NCBI GenBank assembly: GCA_024281095.1
Contig: JAMXLJ010000133.1
Coordinates: 1 to 54,352 of the forward strand
Direction: 5' to 3'
DNA length: 54,352 nucleotides
Origin: Acidimicrobiia bacterium
GTDB taxonomy: Bacteria > Actinomycetota > Acidimicrobiia > IMCC26256 > JAMXLJ01
Below the pieces are notes generated by a model. That model was not told the DNA's origin, did not search any database, and saw nothing but the letters and a program-made list of their open reading frames with translations. Below, piece after piece: positions 1 to 7,547 of this stretch (position 1 is its first letter; every line of letters starts with the position of its first letter). The position numbers and the translations under genes are program-made.

Positions 1-639
1 ATCGCGGTGACATCGGGACTGCCGGCGTCGGTGTTGTCGCCGTTCGGCTGCGACTGCGCGCCGAGCGCGAGCGTGAGCACGACGAGCGACAACATCTTCC
101 GGCAGGTACGTGCGGCCGGCGGCACGGAGCGCAGCTGGCAGGAGGGCATGAACGGGAACTGCTCGGTGTCGGGCACCAAGTACGCGCCGAAACACAACCC
201 GGCGATGTACTTCTGGGGTGCGAACGACCGTACCGCGTGCGCGGCGAATGACGTGCCGATGGGGTCGGCCACCGCGGGCCCGTTCGTCGACGCGCTTCGC
301 AACGACACGTTGCCGACGTTCAGCTTCGTGACCCCGAACCTGTGCAACGACACGCACGACTGCGGCGTGGCGACGGGCGACGCCTTCCTCTCGCAGCTCG
401 TCCCGCAGATCGTCAACAGCCCGTCGTACAACCGGGGTGAGACTGCGCTCTTCATCACGTGGGACGAGGACACGCCGATCCCGAACATCGTCGTGGCGCC
501 CTCGGTGCATGCGGGTACGACGGTGACCACCGCGGTGAGCCACTACTCACTGCTGCGGGCGACCGAGGAGATGCTCGGCCTCCCGCTGCTGGGCGAGGCG
601 GCGAACGCGCCGAGCCTGCGCGGTCTGTTCAACGTCTGA
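1..639 (+). CDS. Phosphoesterase family protein (PF04185-like), C-terminal part, truncated by window edge
   Basis: The frame is open at base 1, so the N terminus and probably a signal peptide lie outside the window; about 212 residues remain. The tail reads FITWDED, then HYSLLRATEEMLGLP, which is the usual C-terminal pattern of the phosphoesterase family that includes acid phosphatases and phospholipase-C-like enzymes: an Asp/Glu-rich metal site followed by a conserved HYS helix. Several cysteines (FGCDCAP, NLCNDTHDC) are consistent with an exported, disulfide-bonded enzyme. The family hydrolyses phosphate esters outside the cytoplasm; the substrate cannot be told. A 12-bp hairpin follows the stop codon by 7 bases. 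Confidence 0.8.
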   Translation: MAVTSGLPASVLSPFGCDCAPSASVSTTSDNIFRQVRAAGGTERSWQEGMNGNCSVSGTKYAPKHNPAMYFWGANDRTACAANDVPMGSATAGPFVDALRNDTLPTFSFVTPNLCNDTHDCGVATGDAFLSQLVPQIVNSPSYNRGETALFITWDEDTPIPNIVVAPSVHAGTTVTTAVSHYSLLRATEEMLGLPLLGEAANAPSLRGLFNV

Positions 640-646
640 CCCGGAT

Positions 647-682
647 GGTCGTGGGCCCGCGGCTCACCGTGGGCCCACGACC
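647..682 (+). terminator. Hairpin after the phosphoesterase gene
   Basis: A perfect 12-bp inverted repeat (GGTCGTGGGCCC and its complement) encloses a 12-nt loop, beginning 7 bases after the stop. There is no T-run after it, as is common for terminators of high-GC actinobacteria. It probably ends or stabilises the phosphoesterase transcript. Confidence 0.55.
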
Positions 683-907
683 GACGGCGTCGTGGTCCCG
701 TTCCGTTCTTGCCGATAGTGTCCGGTCCATGGCAACGGCCTTGGCAGGGCTCGCGGGCCGCGTCGGAGCTCGGCGGGGGTCCCAGCGTCATACGGGAGCT
801 CCACGTCGGCACGTCGACCACCGTGTCGACCACTCGACTTCGACGTGAACGACGTCCGTCCAGCTTCTGCCCGGCACGAAGACCCCATCCACAACGGGAG
901 GACCGTC

Positions 908-1195
908 ATGGCGTTCGGCATCGTTCATCATTTCCCCGGAGGCACGAAGGAGAACTACGAAGCGTCACTCGCGGCGGTTCACCCGAGCGACGGATCATTG
1001 CCCGACGGTCAGATCTTCCACGCGGCGGGTGCATCGCCCGGCGGCTGGACGATCGTGGCCGTGCACGAGACACGAGCGAGCTGGGAGAAGTTTCGCGACG
1101 GCACCCTCATGCCGCGACTGCAGGCGGGGGTGGAAGGTGGATTCCCGACACCTCCGGAGGAGACGGAGATCGACGTGTACAACCTCAAGCCGTAG
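908..1195 (+). CDS. Small dimeric alpha-beta barrel-like protein, function unknown
   Basis: A 95-residue protein starting MAFGIVHHFPGGTKENYEAS. The ATG is chosen because GGGAGG stands 6 bases upstream; the frame continues to base 845 but without a ribosome binding site. The pattern (short strand with His residues, a helix, then a central WTIVAVHETRASWEKFRDG segment) resembles the antibiotic-biosynthesis-monooxygenase/EthD-like small ferredoxin-fold proteins common in actinobacteria. These act as small oxygenases or ligand-binding dimers, but no catalytic residue can be assigned here. It stands alone between a phosphoesterase and a convergent TetR gene. Confidence 0.7.
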   Translation: MAFGIVHHFPGGTKENYEASLAAVHPSDGSLPDGQIFHAAGASPGGWTIVAVHETRASWEKFRDGTLMPRLQAGVEGGFPTPPEETEIDVYNLKP

Positions 1196-1281
1196 ATCGC
1201 GAAGGCGTGCGGGCGGGGGTTGCGCGAGCCCCGCCCGCTTGCTTCTCGACGTGCGTTCCCGCCGGCGGTGAGTGCCGACGG

Positions 1282-1947
1282 CTAGCTGCGACGCTTCTTG
1301 GTCGGTGTGCGCGGCGGGTACAGAGCGGGGACGAGTTGCATCAGCTTCGGGAACGTCGGCGTGAACCGTCCTTCGCCCCACGGCAGGTCGGGTTCGTTCG
1401 CCATCGCCTGCGTGAGCACGCCGGCGATGAACGTGGAGATGAGATACACCGCTTCGTCGGAGTCGGCGCCCGGACCGAGCTCGCCCGCGGCCACTGCGTC
1501 CGCGAGTGCGGCCCGTTGGAGCCGCACCATCTCGATACTCGGCGCGAACGACGCGTCCGACGGCTCGAAGCTCGGTACCGGCCGCCAGAACATGAGCTGT
1601 CCCAGCGCGCGGTGGGCGAGGAGCCAGCGTCCGCTCGCCTCGAGCCCCTTCGTCAACGCATCGAGTCCCGGCGTCGCGTTCGCCATGGCTTCACGCATCG
1701 ACGCGAGATGCTCGACCTGGCCGCGCAGAAAGAGCGCGTCGTAGATCGCCATCAGCGACGGGAAGTACTTGTAGATCGACGGCGGCTGTACGCCGAGGCG
1801 ACGCGCGACCTCGGCGAGGCTGAGGCCGTTCACCCCTTCCTCGGTCATCACCGCCTGGGCGATGTCGAGGATCTCCTCGATGGTCTCCTGCCGGCGCCTG
1901 GCGCGCCGGTCGGACGTCGGAGCCGGTGCGCTGGGCTCGGTCCTCAT
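1282..1947 (-). CDS. TetR/AcrR family transcriptional regulator
   Basis: A 221-residue regulator. The N-terminal helix-turn-helix domain includes EEILDIAQAVMTEEGVNGLSLAEVARRLGVQPPSIYKYFPS, the typical TetR DNA-binding pattern; the rest is a helical ligand and dimer domain with a WHG-like region. The ATG at 1947 is preferred because a TATGCT -10 box (1955-1960) ends 7 bases before it, giving a leaderless mRNA; a GTG at 1980 would add 11 residues. It is divergent from the SRPBCC gene at 2041, and a perfect 17-bp palindrome lies between them, so autoregulation and control of the neighbour are likely. The inducer is unknown. Confidence 0.88.
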   Translation of the reverse strand: MRTEPSAPAPTSDRRARRRQETIEEILDIAQAVMTEEGVNGLSLAEVARRLGVQPPSIYKYFPSLMAIYDALFLRGQVEHLASMREAMANATPGLDALTKGLEASGRWLLAHRALGQLMFWRPVPSFEPSDASFAPSIEMVRLQRAALADAVAAGELGPGADSDEAVYLISTFIAGVLTQAMANEPDLPWGEGRFTPTFPKLMQLVPALYPPRTPTKKRRS

Positions 1948-1984
1948 GGCTTGAAGCATAGCAAATGTTTTGGTTGACACCTTT

Positions 1985-2001
1985 AGCTAATGGTATTAGC
2001 T
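1985..2001. promoter_or_regulatory. Perfect palindromic operator between TetR and SRPBCC genes
   Basis: AGCTAAT-GGT-ATTAGCT is a perfect 7-3-7 inverted repeat, AT-rich in a GC-rich intergenic region. It sits between the divergent starts at 1947 and 2041. TTGACA at 1974-1979 on the plus strand could be the -35 element of the rightward gene, which would put the palindrome between -35 and -10. Size and place fit a TetR dimer site. Confidence 0.7.
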
Positions 2002-2040
2002 TCTGATCCGCTCCGACCGCGACGAACGAGGGGTGCTGTG

Positions 2041-2556
2041 ATGCGAACGAAGAACCAGCGCTGGTGGTTGACCGAGGACAGCGTGAGCCTCGTCGTCGAT
2101 GCGCCGGCGGAGCGCGTCTACGACATGGTCGCCGACATGACGCGCATGGGGGAGTGGAGCCCGGAATGCGCCTGCGTCGAGTGGATGGACGGTGCAACCG
2201 GACCGGCCGTCGGCGCGCGGTTCGTCGGCCACAACCGCACCGGCCCGAGGGGTCTGATCCGTTGGTCGCGGCGGGGCCGGGTCCTCAGCGCGGAGCGGGG
2301 ACGCGAGTTCGCGTTCGCAACCGAGGAGGGCGGGCGCGAAGGCGTCGTGTGGCGCTACCGGTTCGAGCCGGTCGACGGCGGCACTCGTGTCACCGAGTCG
2401 TACGCGGTGGGCCGCATCCCGGCATGGGCGCGCATCGTCGACGTCCCGACGAACCGGCACAAGGAGCTCCTCGCCGGTATGCGCCGCACGCTCGAGCAGT
2501 TGAAGGCCGCAGCGGAGGCGCAGGCGGCAGGCGTTCCCGTCGCCGGAAGGCATTGA
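2041..2556 (+). CDS. SRPBCC family protein (polyketide cyclase/dehydrase-like)
   Basis: A 171-residue START/Bet v1-like domain protein. The segment VSLVVDAPAERVYDMVADMTRMGEWSPE is the family's N-terminal strand-helix with the conserved tryptophan, and WRYRFEPVDGGTRVTESY is the late beta-strand pattern. These folds bind hydrophobic ligands; some are aromatases or cyclases, most are uncharacterised. The ATG at 2041 has GAGGGG upstream; an in-frame start at 1990 would run into the palindromic operator and is less likely. It is divergent from the TetR gene and probably regulated by it. Confidence 0.82.
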   Translation: MRTKNQRWWLTEDSVSLVVDAPAERVYDMVADMTRMGEWSPECACVEWMDGATGPAVGARFVGHNRTGPRGLIRWSRRGRVLSAERGREFAFATEEGGREGVVWRYRFEPVDGGTRVTESYAVGRIPAWARIVDVPTNRHKELLAGMRRTLEQLKAAAEAQAAGVPVAGRH

Positions 2557-2576
2557 CTGACGCGTTGATGGCGTTC

Positions 2577-2623
2577 TTCTGGCGTCACCTTGATCGCGCT
2601 ACGCGCGTGAAGTGACGCCAGAA
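2577..2623. repeat. 47-bp palindromic repeat, copy A
   Basis: The arms TTCTGGCGTCAC and GTGACGCCAGAA (12 bp, perfect) flank 23 bp that contain a smaller CGCG-CTA-CGCG hairpin. The same 47-bp architecture recurs at 11346, 11418 and 25562, with a diverged form at 13948. This copy lies between the convergent SRPBCC and SDR genes and could act as a two-way terminator. Confidence 0.85.
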
Positions 2624-2673
2624 AGCGTGTCAACCTCATCTCCGCCGCCGGCCACCGTGGCGATGGCGCCCTG

Positions 2674-3426
2674 TCAGTACTCCTGCAGCGTCGGCCGGAT
2701 CAGTATTTCGTTGATCGAGACCCGCGGCGGCTGGCTGATCGCGTAGACGACGGCCCCGGCGATGTCGTCAGGATGCAGCGCGTCGGTCGTGTCGTACATC
2801 GCGCGTGTGGTCTCGCGAATGCTGTCGTCGCTGATGTGTTCGGCGAGCTCGGTACGCACGGCGCCCGGTTCGACGAGTGTCACGCGGACGCGGTCCGCGA
2901 TCAGCTCTTGACGGACAGCTTCCGACCAGCCGCCGATGGCCCATTTCGTGGCGCTGTAGACGCTCGACGTCGGGCGCGCTTTGCGGCCGGCCACGCTGCT
3001 GATGTTGACGATGTCGCCCCCGCCGTCGCGCAGCGCAGGGAGGAACGCATCCGTCGCGAGCAGGGCGCCGACGAGGTTGATCTCGATCATCCGTCGCCAC
3101 TCGTCGACCTTGCTCGCCTCGAACCGCGACAGCAGCATCTGGCCCGCGTTGTTCACGAGCGCGTCGCAGCGCCCGAGCTCCTCGCTCACCTGCTTCGCCG
3201 CACGGGTCAGCGAATGCTCGTCGGTGACGTCGGCCGCCACCGCGATCACCCGGCCGCCGCCTTTGCCTTCGAGATCGGCCGTGATGTCTCGCAGGCGATC
3301 GGCGCGCCGGGCGAGCAGCGCCACGGACGCGCCCGCGGCTGACGCAGCGCGCGCGGTCGCCTCGCCGATACCGCTCGACGCGCCGGTGATGACGACCACC
3401 CGACCCTGGAGAGATTCTTCGGGCAC
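2674..3426 (-). CDS. SDR family NAD(P)-dependent oxidoreductase
   Basis: A 250-residue classical short-chain dehydrogenase. TGASSGIG (residues 14-21) is the dinucleotide-binding motif, NNAG (92-95) the structural motif, and Ser143/144, Tyr157 and Lys161 (YSATK) the catalytic set. ARR at 39-41 after the second strand suggests NADP(H) preference. The best relatives are YdfG-like SDRs of unknown substrate. The GTG start has GGGGAGG 8 bases upstream. The Ddn-like reductase gene lies upstream on the same strand 43 bases away, so the two may be co-transcribed. Confidence 0.88.
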   Translation of the reverse strand: MPEESLQGRVVVITGASSGIGEATARAASAAGASVALLARRADRLRDITADLEGKGGGRVIAVAADVTDEHSLTRAAKQVSEELGRCDALVNNAGQMLLSRFEASKVDEWRRMIEINLVGALLATDAFLPALRDGGGDIVNISSVAGRKARPTSSVYSATKWAIGGWSEAVRQELIADRVRVTLVEPGAVRTELAEHISDDSIRETTRAMYDTTDALHPDDIAGAVVYAISQPPRVSINEILIRPTLQEY

Positions 3427-3469
3427 GGCCAGATCCTCCCCGCGATCGCGACCGCTGAATCGCGGCGCG

Positions 3470-3925
3470 CTACGTGGCGGTCATCTCGATCCGGAACACG
3501 GGATGGTCTGGCGCGATCCGCGCGAGTTCCTCGTCGGTCGAATTGGCGTCGACGCCGTCGAAGAACACACCGACCTCCATCTTCCAGCGTCGCAGGTAGG
3601 CCCTCAGCACGTCCTGCTTGTCCGCGTCGGAGATCTCGTCGGCGCGGAACGGCTGGCTCCGTCGACCGAGGCGCAGCGTGCCCTCACCCGACACGCGGAG
3701 GTTGCGGACCCATTGCGTGATCCCTCGGGGCGCGACGAGATACGTGGTGCCGTCGTGGGTCAGGAGGTTGACCGGCGTCTCACGGATCTCCCCGCTCGTG
3801 CGGCCCCGTACCTGCAGGATGCGCGACCCCCACACGCTCACACCGAGCCGCGTCGCGAGCGCGACCGCACGGTTGAACACGTTGCGGGTGAACCACCCCG
3901 GCCTCTTGTAGTGCTCGTCTGCCAT
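3470..3925 (-). CDS. Deazaflavin (F420)-dependent nitroreductase family protein (Ddn-like)
   Basis: A 151-residue split-barrel protein. The segments VWGSRILQVRGRTSGEIRETPVN and YLVAPRGITQWVRNLRVSGEG match the Ddn/PF04075 family, which binds cofactor F420 and reduces quinones or nitro compounds. The ATG at 3925 has AAGGA about 7 bases upstream and begins MADEHYKRPGWFTRNVFN, a normal family start; the open frame extends to 4108 but overlaps the neighbour's start region. It precedes an SDR on the same strand. Its presence implies F420 synthesis in this organism. Confidence 0.85.
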   Translation of the reverse strand: MADEHYKRPGWFTRNVFNRAVALATRLGVSVWGSRILQVRGRTSGEIRETPVNLLTHDGTTYLVAPRGITQWVRNLRVSGEGTLRLGRRSQPFRADEISDADKQDVLRAYLRRWKMEVGVFFDGVDANSTDEELARIAPDHPVFRIEMTAT

Positions 3926-4052
3926 TGCCGAATCCTTCTCGATGCCGGGCAGGACGCGCGGACGGCCGCGGAGCGCCGATCCGTACACGCGAGGACGCCC
4001 GGCCCGCCCGGCACGGAGTCTATGCTCCTCGAAGCAGCTGAATCCTGCGGTC

Positions 4053-4087
4053 AGGAGCAGAGAATGCGGTGAGGAGCAGAGAATGCG
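4053..4087 (+). repeat. Tandem duplication of a translation start region (SD + ATG)
   Basis: The 16-bp sequence AGGAGCAGAGAATGCG occurs at 4053-4068 and again at 4072-4087, 19 bp apart. Each copy has the same Shine-Dalgarno AGGAG and ATG. The second ATG (4083) opens the ATPase gene; the first (4064) is followed by CGG and TGA, a Met-Arg-stop mini-ORF whose stop runs directly into the second Shine-Dalgarno (TGAGGAG). Confidence 0.9.
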
Positions 4088-5201
4088 CGTGGAGGCATCA
4101 CCGTTCATCGTCGCCGGCCCGGCGCCGGCCGATGAGGTCGTCGGCCGCCACGACGTGCTCGCGGCAATCGCCGAACGCGCCGCTCGGGGCCGATTCGTCC
4201 TGCTGACCGCGCCTCGTCGGTACGGGAAGACGACGCTGATGCGGCGGCTCGCCCACGACGCCGAGGCCGGTCACGACCTCGCCGTCGTGATCGTGGATCT
4301 CCTCGGCGTGCAGACCCATGCCGACATCGCAGTGCGCATGGCGCAAGCGTGGGCCCGGCTGCCAACGGGCGCGCTCGCGAAGGCCGCCGCGCGCGTGTTG
4401 CCGTTCATCGCCGGGCTGCGCGTCGCGGGCGGGATCGTCAGTGTGGAGCTCCGGCCGAGCGTCTCGTCGGGCACGCAGACGCTCGAAGCTGTGCTCGACA
4501 TCCCCCGCACCGTCGCGGCGCGGGTCGGCAGGCGAGTGCTGGTCGTTCTCGACGAGTTCCAGGCCATCGCCGGGATCGACCAGGCCGATGCAGTGCTCCG
4601 TTCGCAGATCCAGCACCAGACGGAACAGGTGTCGTATGTCTTTGCCGGGTCCGAGCGGTCGGTCACCGAGATGCTCTTCACCGACCACGCTCGACCGTTG
4701 TACGGACAGGCGGAACGCATCGAGCTCGGTCCGTTCGACGCCGATGCTCTCGCGAGTTACCTCGAGGCGCGCTTCGCCGAGACGGACCGCGACATCACCC
4801 CCGGAGCGCTCGCTCGGTACCTGCAGATCACGGGTGGACACCCGCAGCGCTCGATGCTCGTCGCCGACGCCATGTGGAACGTCGTCGACGATGGGGGCAC
4901 GATCGACCTCCCCGAGCTCGCCACCGCGCTGGACGATGCGCTCGCGCGCTGCGCCGACGAGCTCACCGCGATCCGCGATCTGCTCACGGATGCGCAGGCG
5001 CGAGTGGTCCGTCTGGTCGCGTGGGATGAGCCGCTGACCGGTGCCGCGGCGCAGCGCCTGTCGCTGTCCCAGGGGAGTGCGCGATCGGCGGCGGCTGCGC
5101 TCGTGGACCGCGGCCTGTTGCGCCGCGAGTCGCGCAACCGTCACTCGATCGTCGATCCGCTGTTCGCCGAGTGGCTCCGCCGCCTCGGGTCCCGGCCGTA
5201 A
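4083..5201 (+). CDS. P-loop ATPase with C-terminal winged-helix region (archaeal-type ATPase family)
   Basis: A 372-residue protein. The Walker A motif is TAPRRYGKTT (about 42-51), the APRRxGKTSL type of the PF01637 ATPase_2/STAND-related family; Walker B is VLVVLDEF (152-159). FAGSERSVTEMLF is the usual sensor region, and GHPQRSMLVAD lies in the lid. The last 90 residues (RDLLTDAQARVVRLVAW ... SQGSARSAAAALVDRGLLRRE) form a winged helix-turn-helix. Such proteins couple ATP binding to regulation or to nucleic-acid or toxin-related roles, mostly uncharacterised. The start is set by AGGAG 7 bases upstream; this start region is duplicated. No partner nuclease is adjacent. Confidence 0.82.
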   Translation: MRVEASPFIVAGPAPADEVVGRHDVLAAIAERAARGRFVLLTAPRRYGKTTLMRRLAHDAEAGHDLAVVIVDLLGVQTHADIAVRMAQAWARLPTGALAKAAARVLPFIAGLRVAGGIVSVELRPSVSSGTQTLEAVLDIPRTVAARVGRRVLVVLDEFQAIAGIDQADAVLRSQIQHQTEQVSYVFAGSERSVTEMLFTDHARPLYGQAERIELGPFDADALASYLEARFAETDRDITPGALARYLQITGGHPQRSMLVADAMWNVVDDGGTIDLPELATALDDALARCADELTAIRDLLTDAQARVVRLVAWDEPLTGAAAQRLSLSQGSARSAAAALVDRGLLRRESRNRHSIVDPLFAEWLRRLGSRP

Positions 5202-5249
5202 CACGACGCGTAGCTTTCGCGCCTCACTCGGGTCCATTGCGCGAGCCGA

Positions 5250-5267
5250 GACTCGTCAAAACGAGTC
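5250..5267 (+). terminator. Short hairpin downstream of the ATPase gene
   Basis: GACTCGT-CAAA-ACGAGTC is a perfect 7-bp stem with a 4-nt loop, 48 bases after the ATPase stop. The rest of the 276-base gap to the cyclase gene (5202-5477) shows no convincing coding frame. The hairpin is a candidate terminator; there is no T-tract. Confidence 0.4.
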
Positions 5268-5477
5268 CTTGGCAGTGGGAAGCCGTCTCGGCGTCGCGGA
5301 CACGACGCTCCGGAACGCGCAGCGCTGGAGATCTACGGGGGACGTCTTGGGGGCCGTACGACAGCTGGGCGCGGTCGAGCTTCCGTAGCGTGTCCAGCAC
5401 GGCCCGCCAGCGCTCGTGTTGTGATGCGAGACGGGCCACTGCTGGGCGACTCACGATATCGGGCATCCTGTGCATCG

Positions 5478-6680
5478 ATGGCGGGATCGTTCGAATCACT
5501 TCCGCCCCCCGACGAGCCCACGTTGGCGGCATGGGCGGCCGCGTTGAGCGAGGCGGGCCATTGGGCGTACCTGTTCGACGCTTCGTGGCGATACGCCCAT
5601 GCCACTGATGACCTGCGGTTGGGTATCCGAGACACCTTCACGACGACGAACGTGCCGCTCGGCTCGCACTTCTTCAGTGCCGAAGCGACGCGGTTTCGCG
5701 CGATGGCGGCGGGCGGCTCGATGGCGACGCTCGAGTCGCGTCGTGCGGTGTTCTCGCGGTTGGCGCGTTATGTGCTTGGTACCACACCCGGCGGCCACGA
5801 TGGGCTACGGCGGGTCGTCGACCCTGACCTCGCGGACCTCGCCGACGAACTCGCAGCCGAAGACCATCCCGCCATTTGGACGTTGCCGACCGACTTCACA
5901 TTCGCAGGTTCAGCGGTTCCGAGCTTTGCCACCTGGATCGCGCTCGCGGACTCCGATGGAACTCTCGTGGGTTATTGCTGCTTGCTGAAGCCCGCGGCCG
6001 GGATGGCACAACTCGCCGCTGCGGTCGCAATGGCAGACCCTTCGCACCTCGAACGCATGCGCGCTGTCCAATCTCCGGACCGACGTCCGGCCGCGATCCT
6101 GATGGCCGATCTTGAAGCATCTACACCGCTGGCGCGGCGCATGTCGACTGCCCAGTACTTCTCGTTTGTTCGTCGGTTCGTGCGGGCCGCGGACGCCCAA
6201 ATCATCGATGAAGGCGGGATTGTGGGCCGTCACGCCGGCGACGGTGTGGTCGCGTTCTTCTTGGCCGAGGCGATCGGATCCGAGTCGGCGGCGGCGAGAG
6301 CGTGCATCGTTGCGGCGAGAGCCCTGCGCGGCGTGCTCGCCGCCGTCGCCGAGCGCAGCGAAATTGCCCAGCCGGAGCTGTCGTTACGCTTCGGTTTGCA
6401 CTGGGGCGCGACCCTGTACATGGGCCGGATCAACACCAGGGGACGCAGCGAGGTTAACGCGCTCGGCGACGAAATGAATGAGACGGCTCGGATCGAAGCT
6501 TGCGCGTCGGGAGGCCGTGCACTTGCCTCGAAGTCGCTCATCGAACGGCTCGCCCGCGTCGACGCGGAGCCCCTGGGACTCGACGCCGGCCGCACGACCT
6601 ACACACCGCTGGCAGAACGCGCGACGGCAACGGACAAAGCGAGACGCGACGCGCCCTCAATCGCAGTCTGCGAAGTGTGA
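5478..6680 (+). CDS. Class III adenylate/guanylate cyclase domain protein
   Basis: A 400-residue protein. Residues 1-200 form an unrecognised sensor-like region. From about 205 there is a class III nucleotide cyclase domain: AAILMADLEAST carries the first metal aspartate (Asp211), GRHAGDGVVAFF the second (Asp255), and ALGDEMNETARIE keeps the Asn (334) and Arg (338) of the GDxxNxxAR signature. The catalytic set thus looks intact, so cAMP (or cGMP) synthesis is plausible. The ATG at 5478 lacks a clear Shine-Dalgarno; an in-frame ATG at 5421 is an alternative. A second cyclase-domain protein lies 0.9 kb downstream. Confidence 0.82.
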   Translation: MAGSFESLPPPDEPTLAAWAAALSEAGHWAYLFDASWRYAHATDDLRLGIRDTFTTTNVPLGSHFFSAEATRFRAMAAGGSMATLESRRAVFSRLARYVLGTTPGGHDGLRRVVDPDLADLADELAAEDHPAIWTLPTDFTFAGSAVPSFATWIALADSDGTLVGYCCLLKPAAGMAQLAAAVAMADPSHLERMRAVQSPDRRPAAILMADLEASTPLARRMSTAQYFSFVRRFVRAADAQIIDEGGIVGRHAGDGVVAFFLAEAIGSESAAARACIVAARALRGVLAAVAERSEIAQPELSLRFGLHWGATLYMGRINTRGRSEVNALGDEMNETARIEACASGGRALASKSLIERLARVDAEPLGLDAGRTTYTPLAERATATDKARRDAPSIAVCEV

Positions 6681-6740
6681 GACTCCCGCGTCCAGACTGG
6701 TTCCCTCCAGCGTCACTGGCGTGAAGACTGATGAGTGGGC

Positions 6741-7547
6741 ATGATGCGCGCTGTGGGCGATCCCGACCTGCGAGACGCCACCGCTCTGACTCGCGACGGA
6801 AGTAATGCGTCGCGCTTTGCTGCGGAGATAAGCACCGACTGGACGATCGTCAACGTGTTCGGCGGTGCCGCGATGTACGTCGTGCTGCGTGCGATGCGCG
6901 AACTGCTTGACGAGCCGGCCATGACGCCACTGACCGCAAACGCACTGTTTCTCACGCCGGTGCGACCTGGTCTTGTCACGGTCGATGTCGATCGGCTGCG
7001 CGTCGGCCGCAACACGGCACAGCTCGCCGGTTCGCTCCGGCCGATCGGACAAGCCGAACCGGCGATGCACGTCGACGCAGTATTCGGCACGACGCGGCAA
7101 TCGGATCTCGTCTTCCAAAGTGTGCGAGCGCCGGTCGTCCCGCCACCACACGAGGTCGCGCCGCGCCGGCACAGTCCCGAGGTCCACTTCGACTTCGACG
7201 ATCGGACCGAATGGCGGCCGGTCAGCGGGATCGGCGATCCGACCGGCGACCGCGTGCTCGCATGGGAGCGGCTGCGAGTCGGAGAACCGGAGTTGCTTGC
7301 GCTCACCTTGCACAGCGACATTCTCGGTGTTGCGGTGGAGCAGCGCGGCCCGTTCACCATCCTCTCGCTCGAGATCTCCATCCGGTTTCTCGCGACGCCG
7401 ACCACGCCTTGGGTGCTTCAAGAAATCGAGGCATGGCACGTCAGTGACGGGTACGCGACCGGCCCCGCTCGCTTGTGGGATGAGCGCGGGCGGCTCTGCG
7501 CCATCGTTCACCAAACCGCGCAAGTCCGCCCGGCGCATGCGGGCTGA
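6741..7547 (+). CDS. TesB-like acyl-CoA thioesterase (double hotdog)
   Basis: A 268-residue protein with the layout of TesB-like thioesterases. An N-terminal hotdog includes WTIVNVFGGAAMYVVLRAM (helix start with conserved Gly-Gly) and ANALFLTPVRPGLVTVDVDRLRVGR; a second hotdog includes ALTLHSDILGVAVEQRGPFTILSLEISIRFL. The DERGRLCAIVHQTAQVRP tail matches the final strand of the family. It likely hydrolyses acyl-CoAs; chain preference is unknown. GTG at 6735 and ATGs at 6741 and 6744 are all possible. Its end overlaps the start proposed for the cyclase-AAA gene. Confidence 0.75.
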   Translation: MMRAVGDPDLRDATALTRDGSNASRFAAEISTDWTIVNVFGGAAMYVVLRAMRELLDEPAMTPLTANALFLTPVRPGLVTVDVDRLRVGRNTAQLAGSLRPIGQAEPAMHVDAVFGTTRQSDLVFQSVRAPVVPPPHEVAPRRHSPEVHFDFDDRTEWRPVSGIGDPTGDRVLAWERLRVGEPELLALTLHSDILGVAVEQRGPFTILSLEISIRFLATPTTPWVLQEIEAWHVSDGYATGPARLWDERGRLCAIVHQTAQVRPAHAG

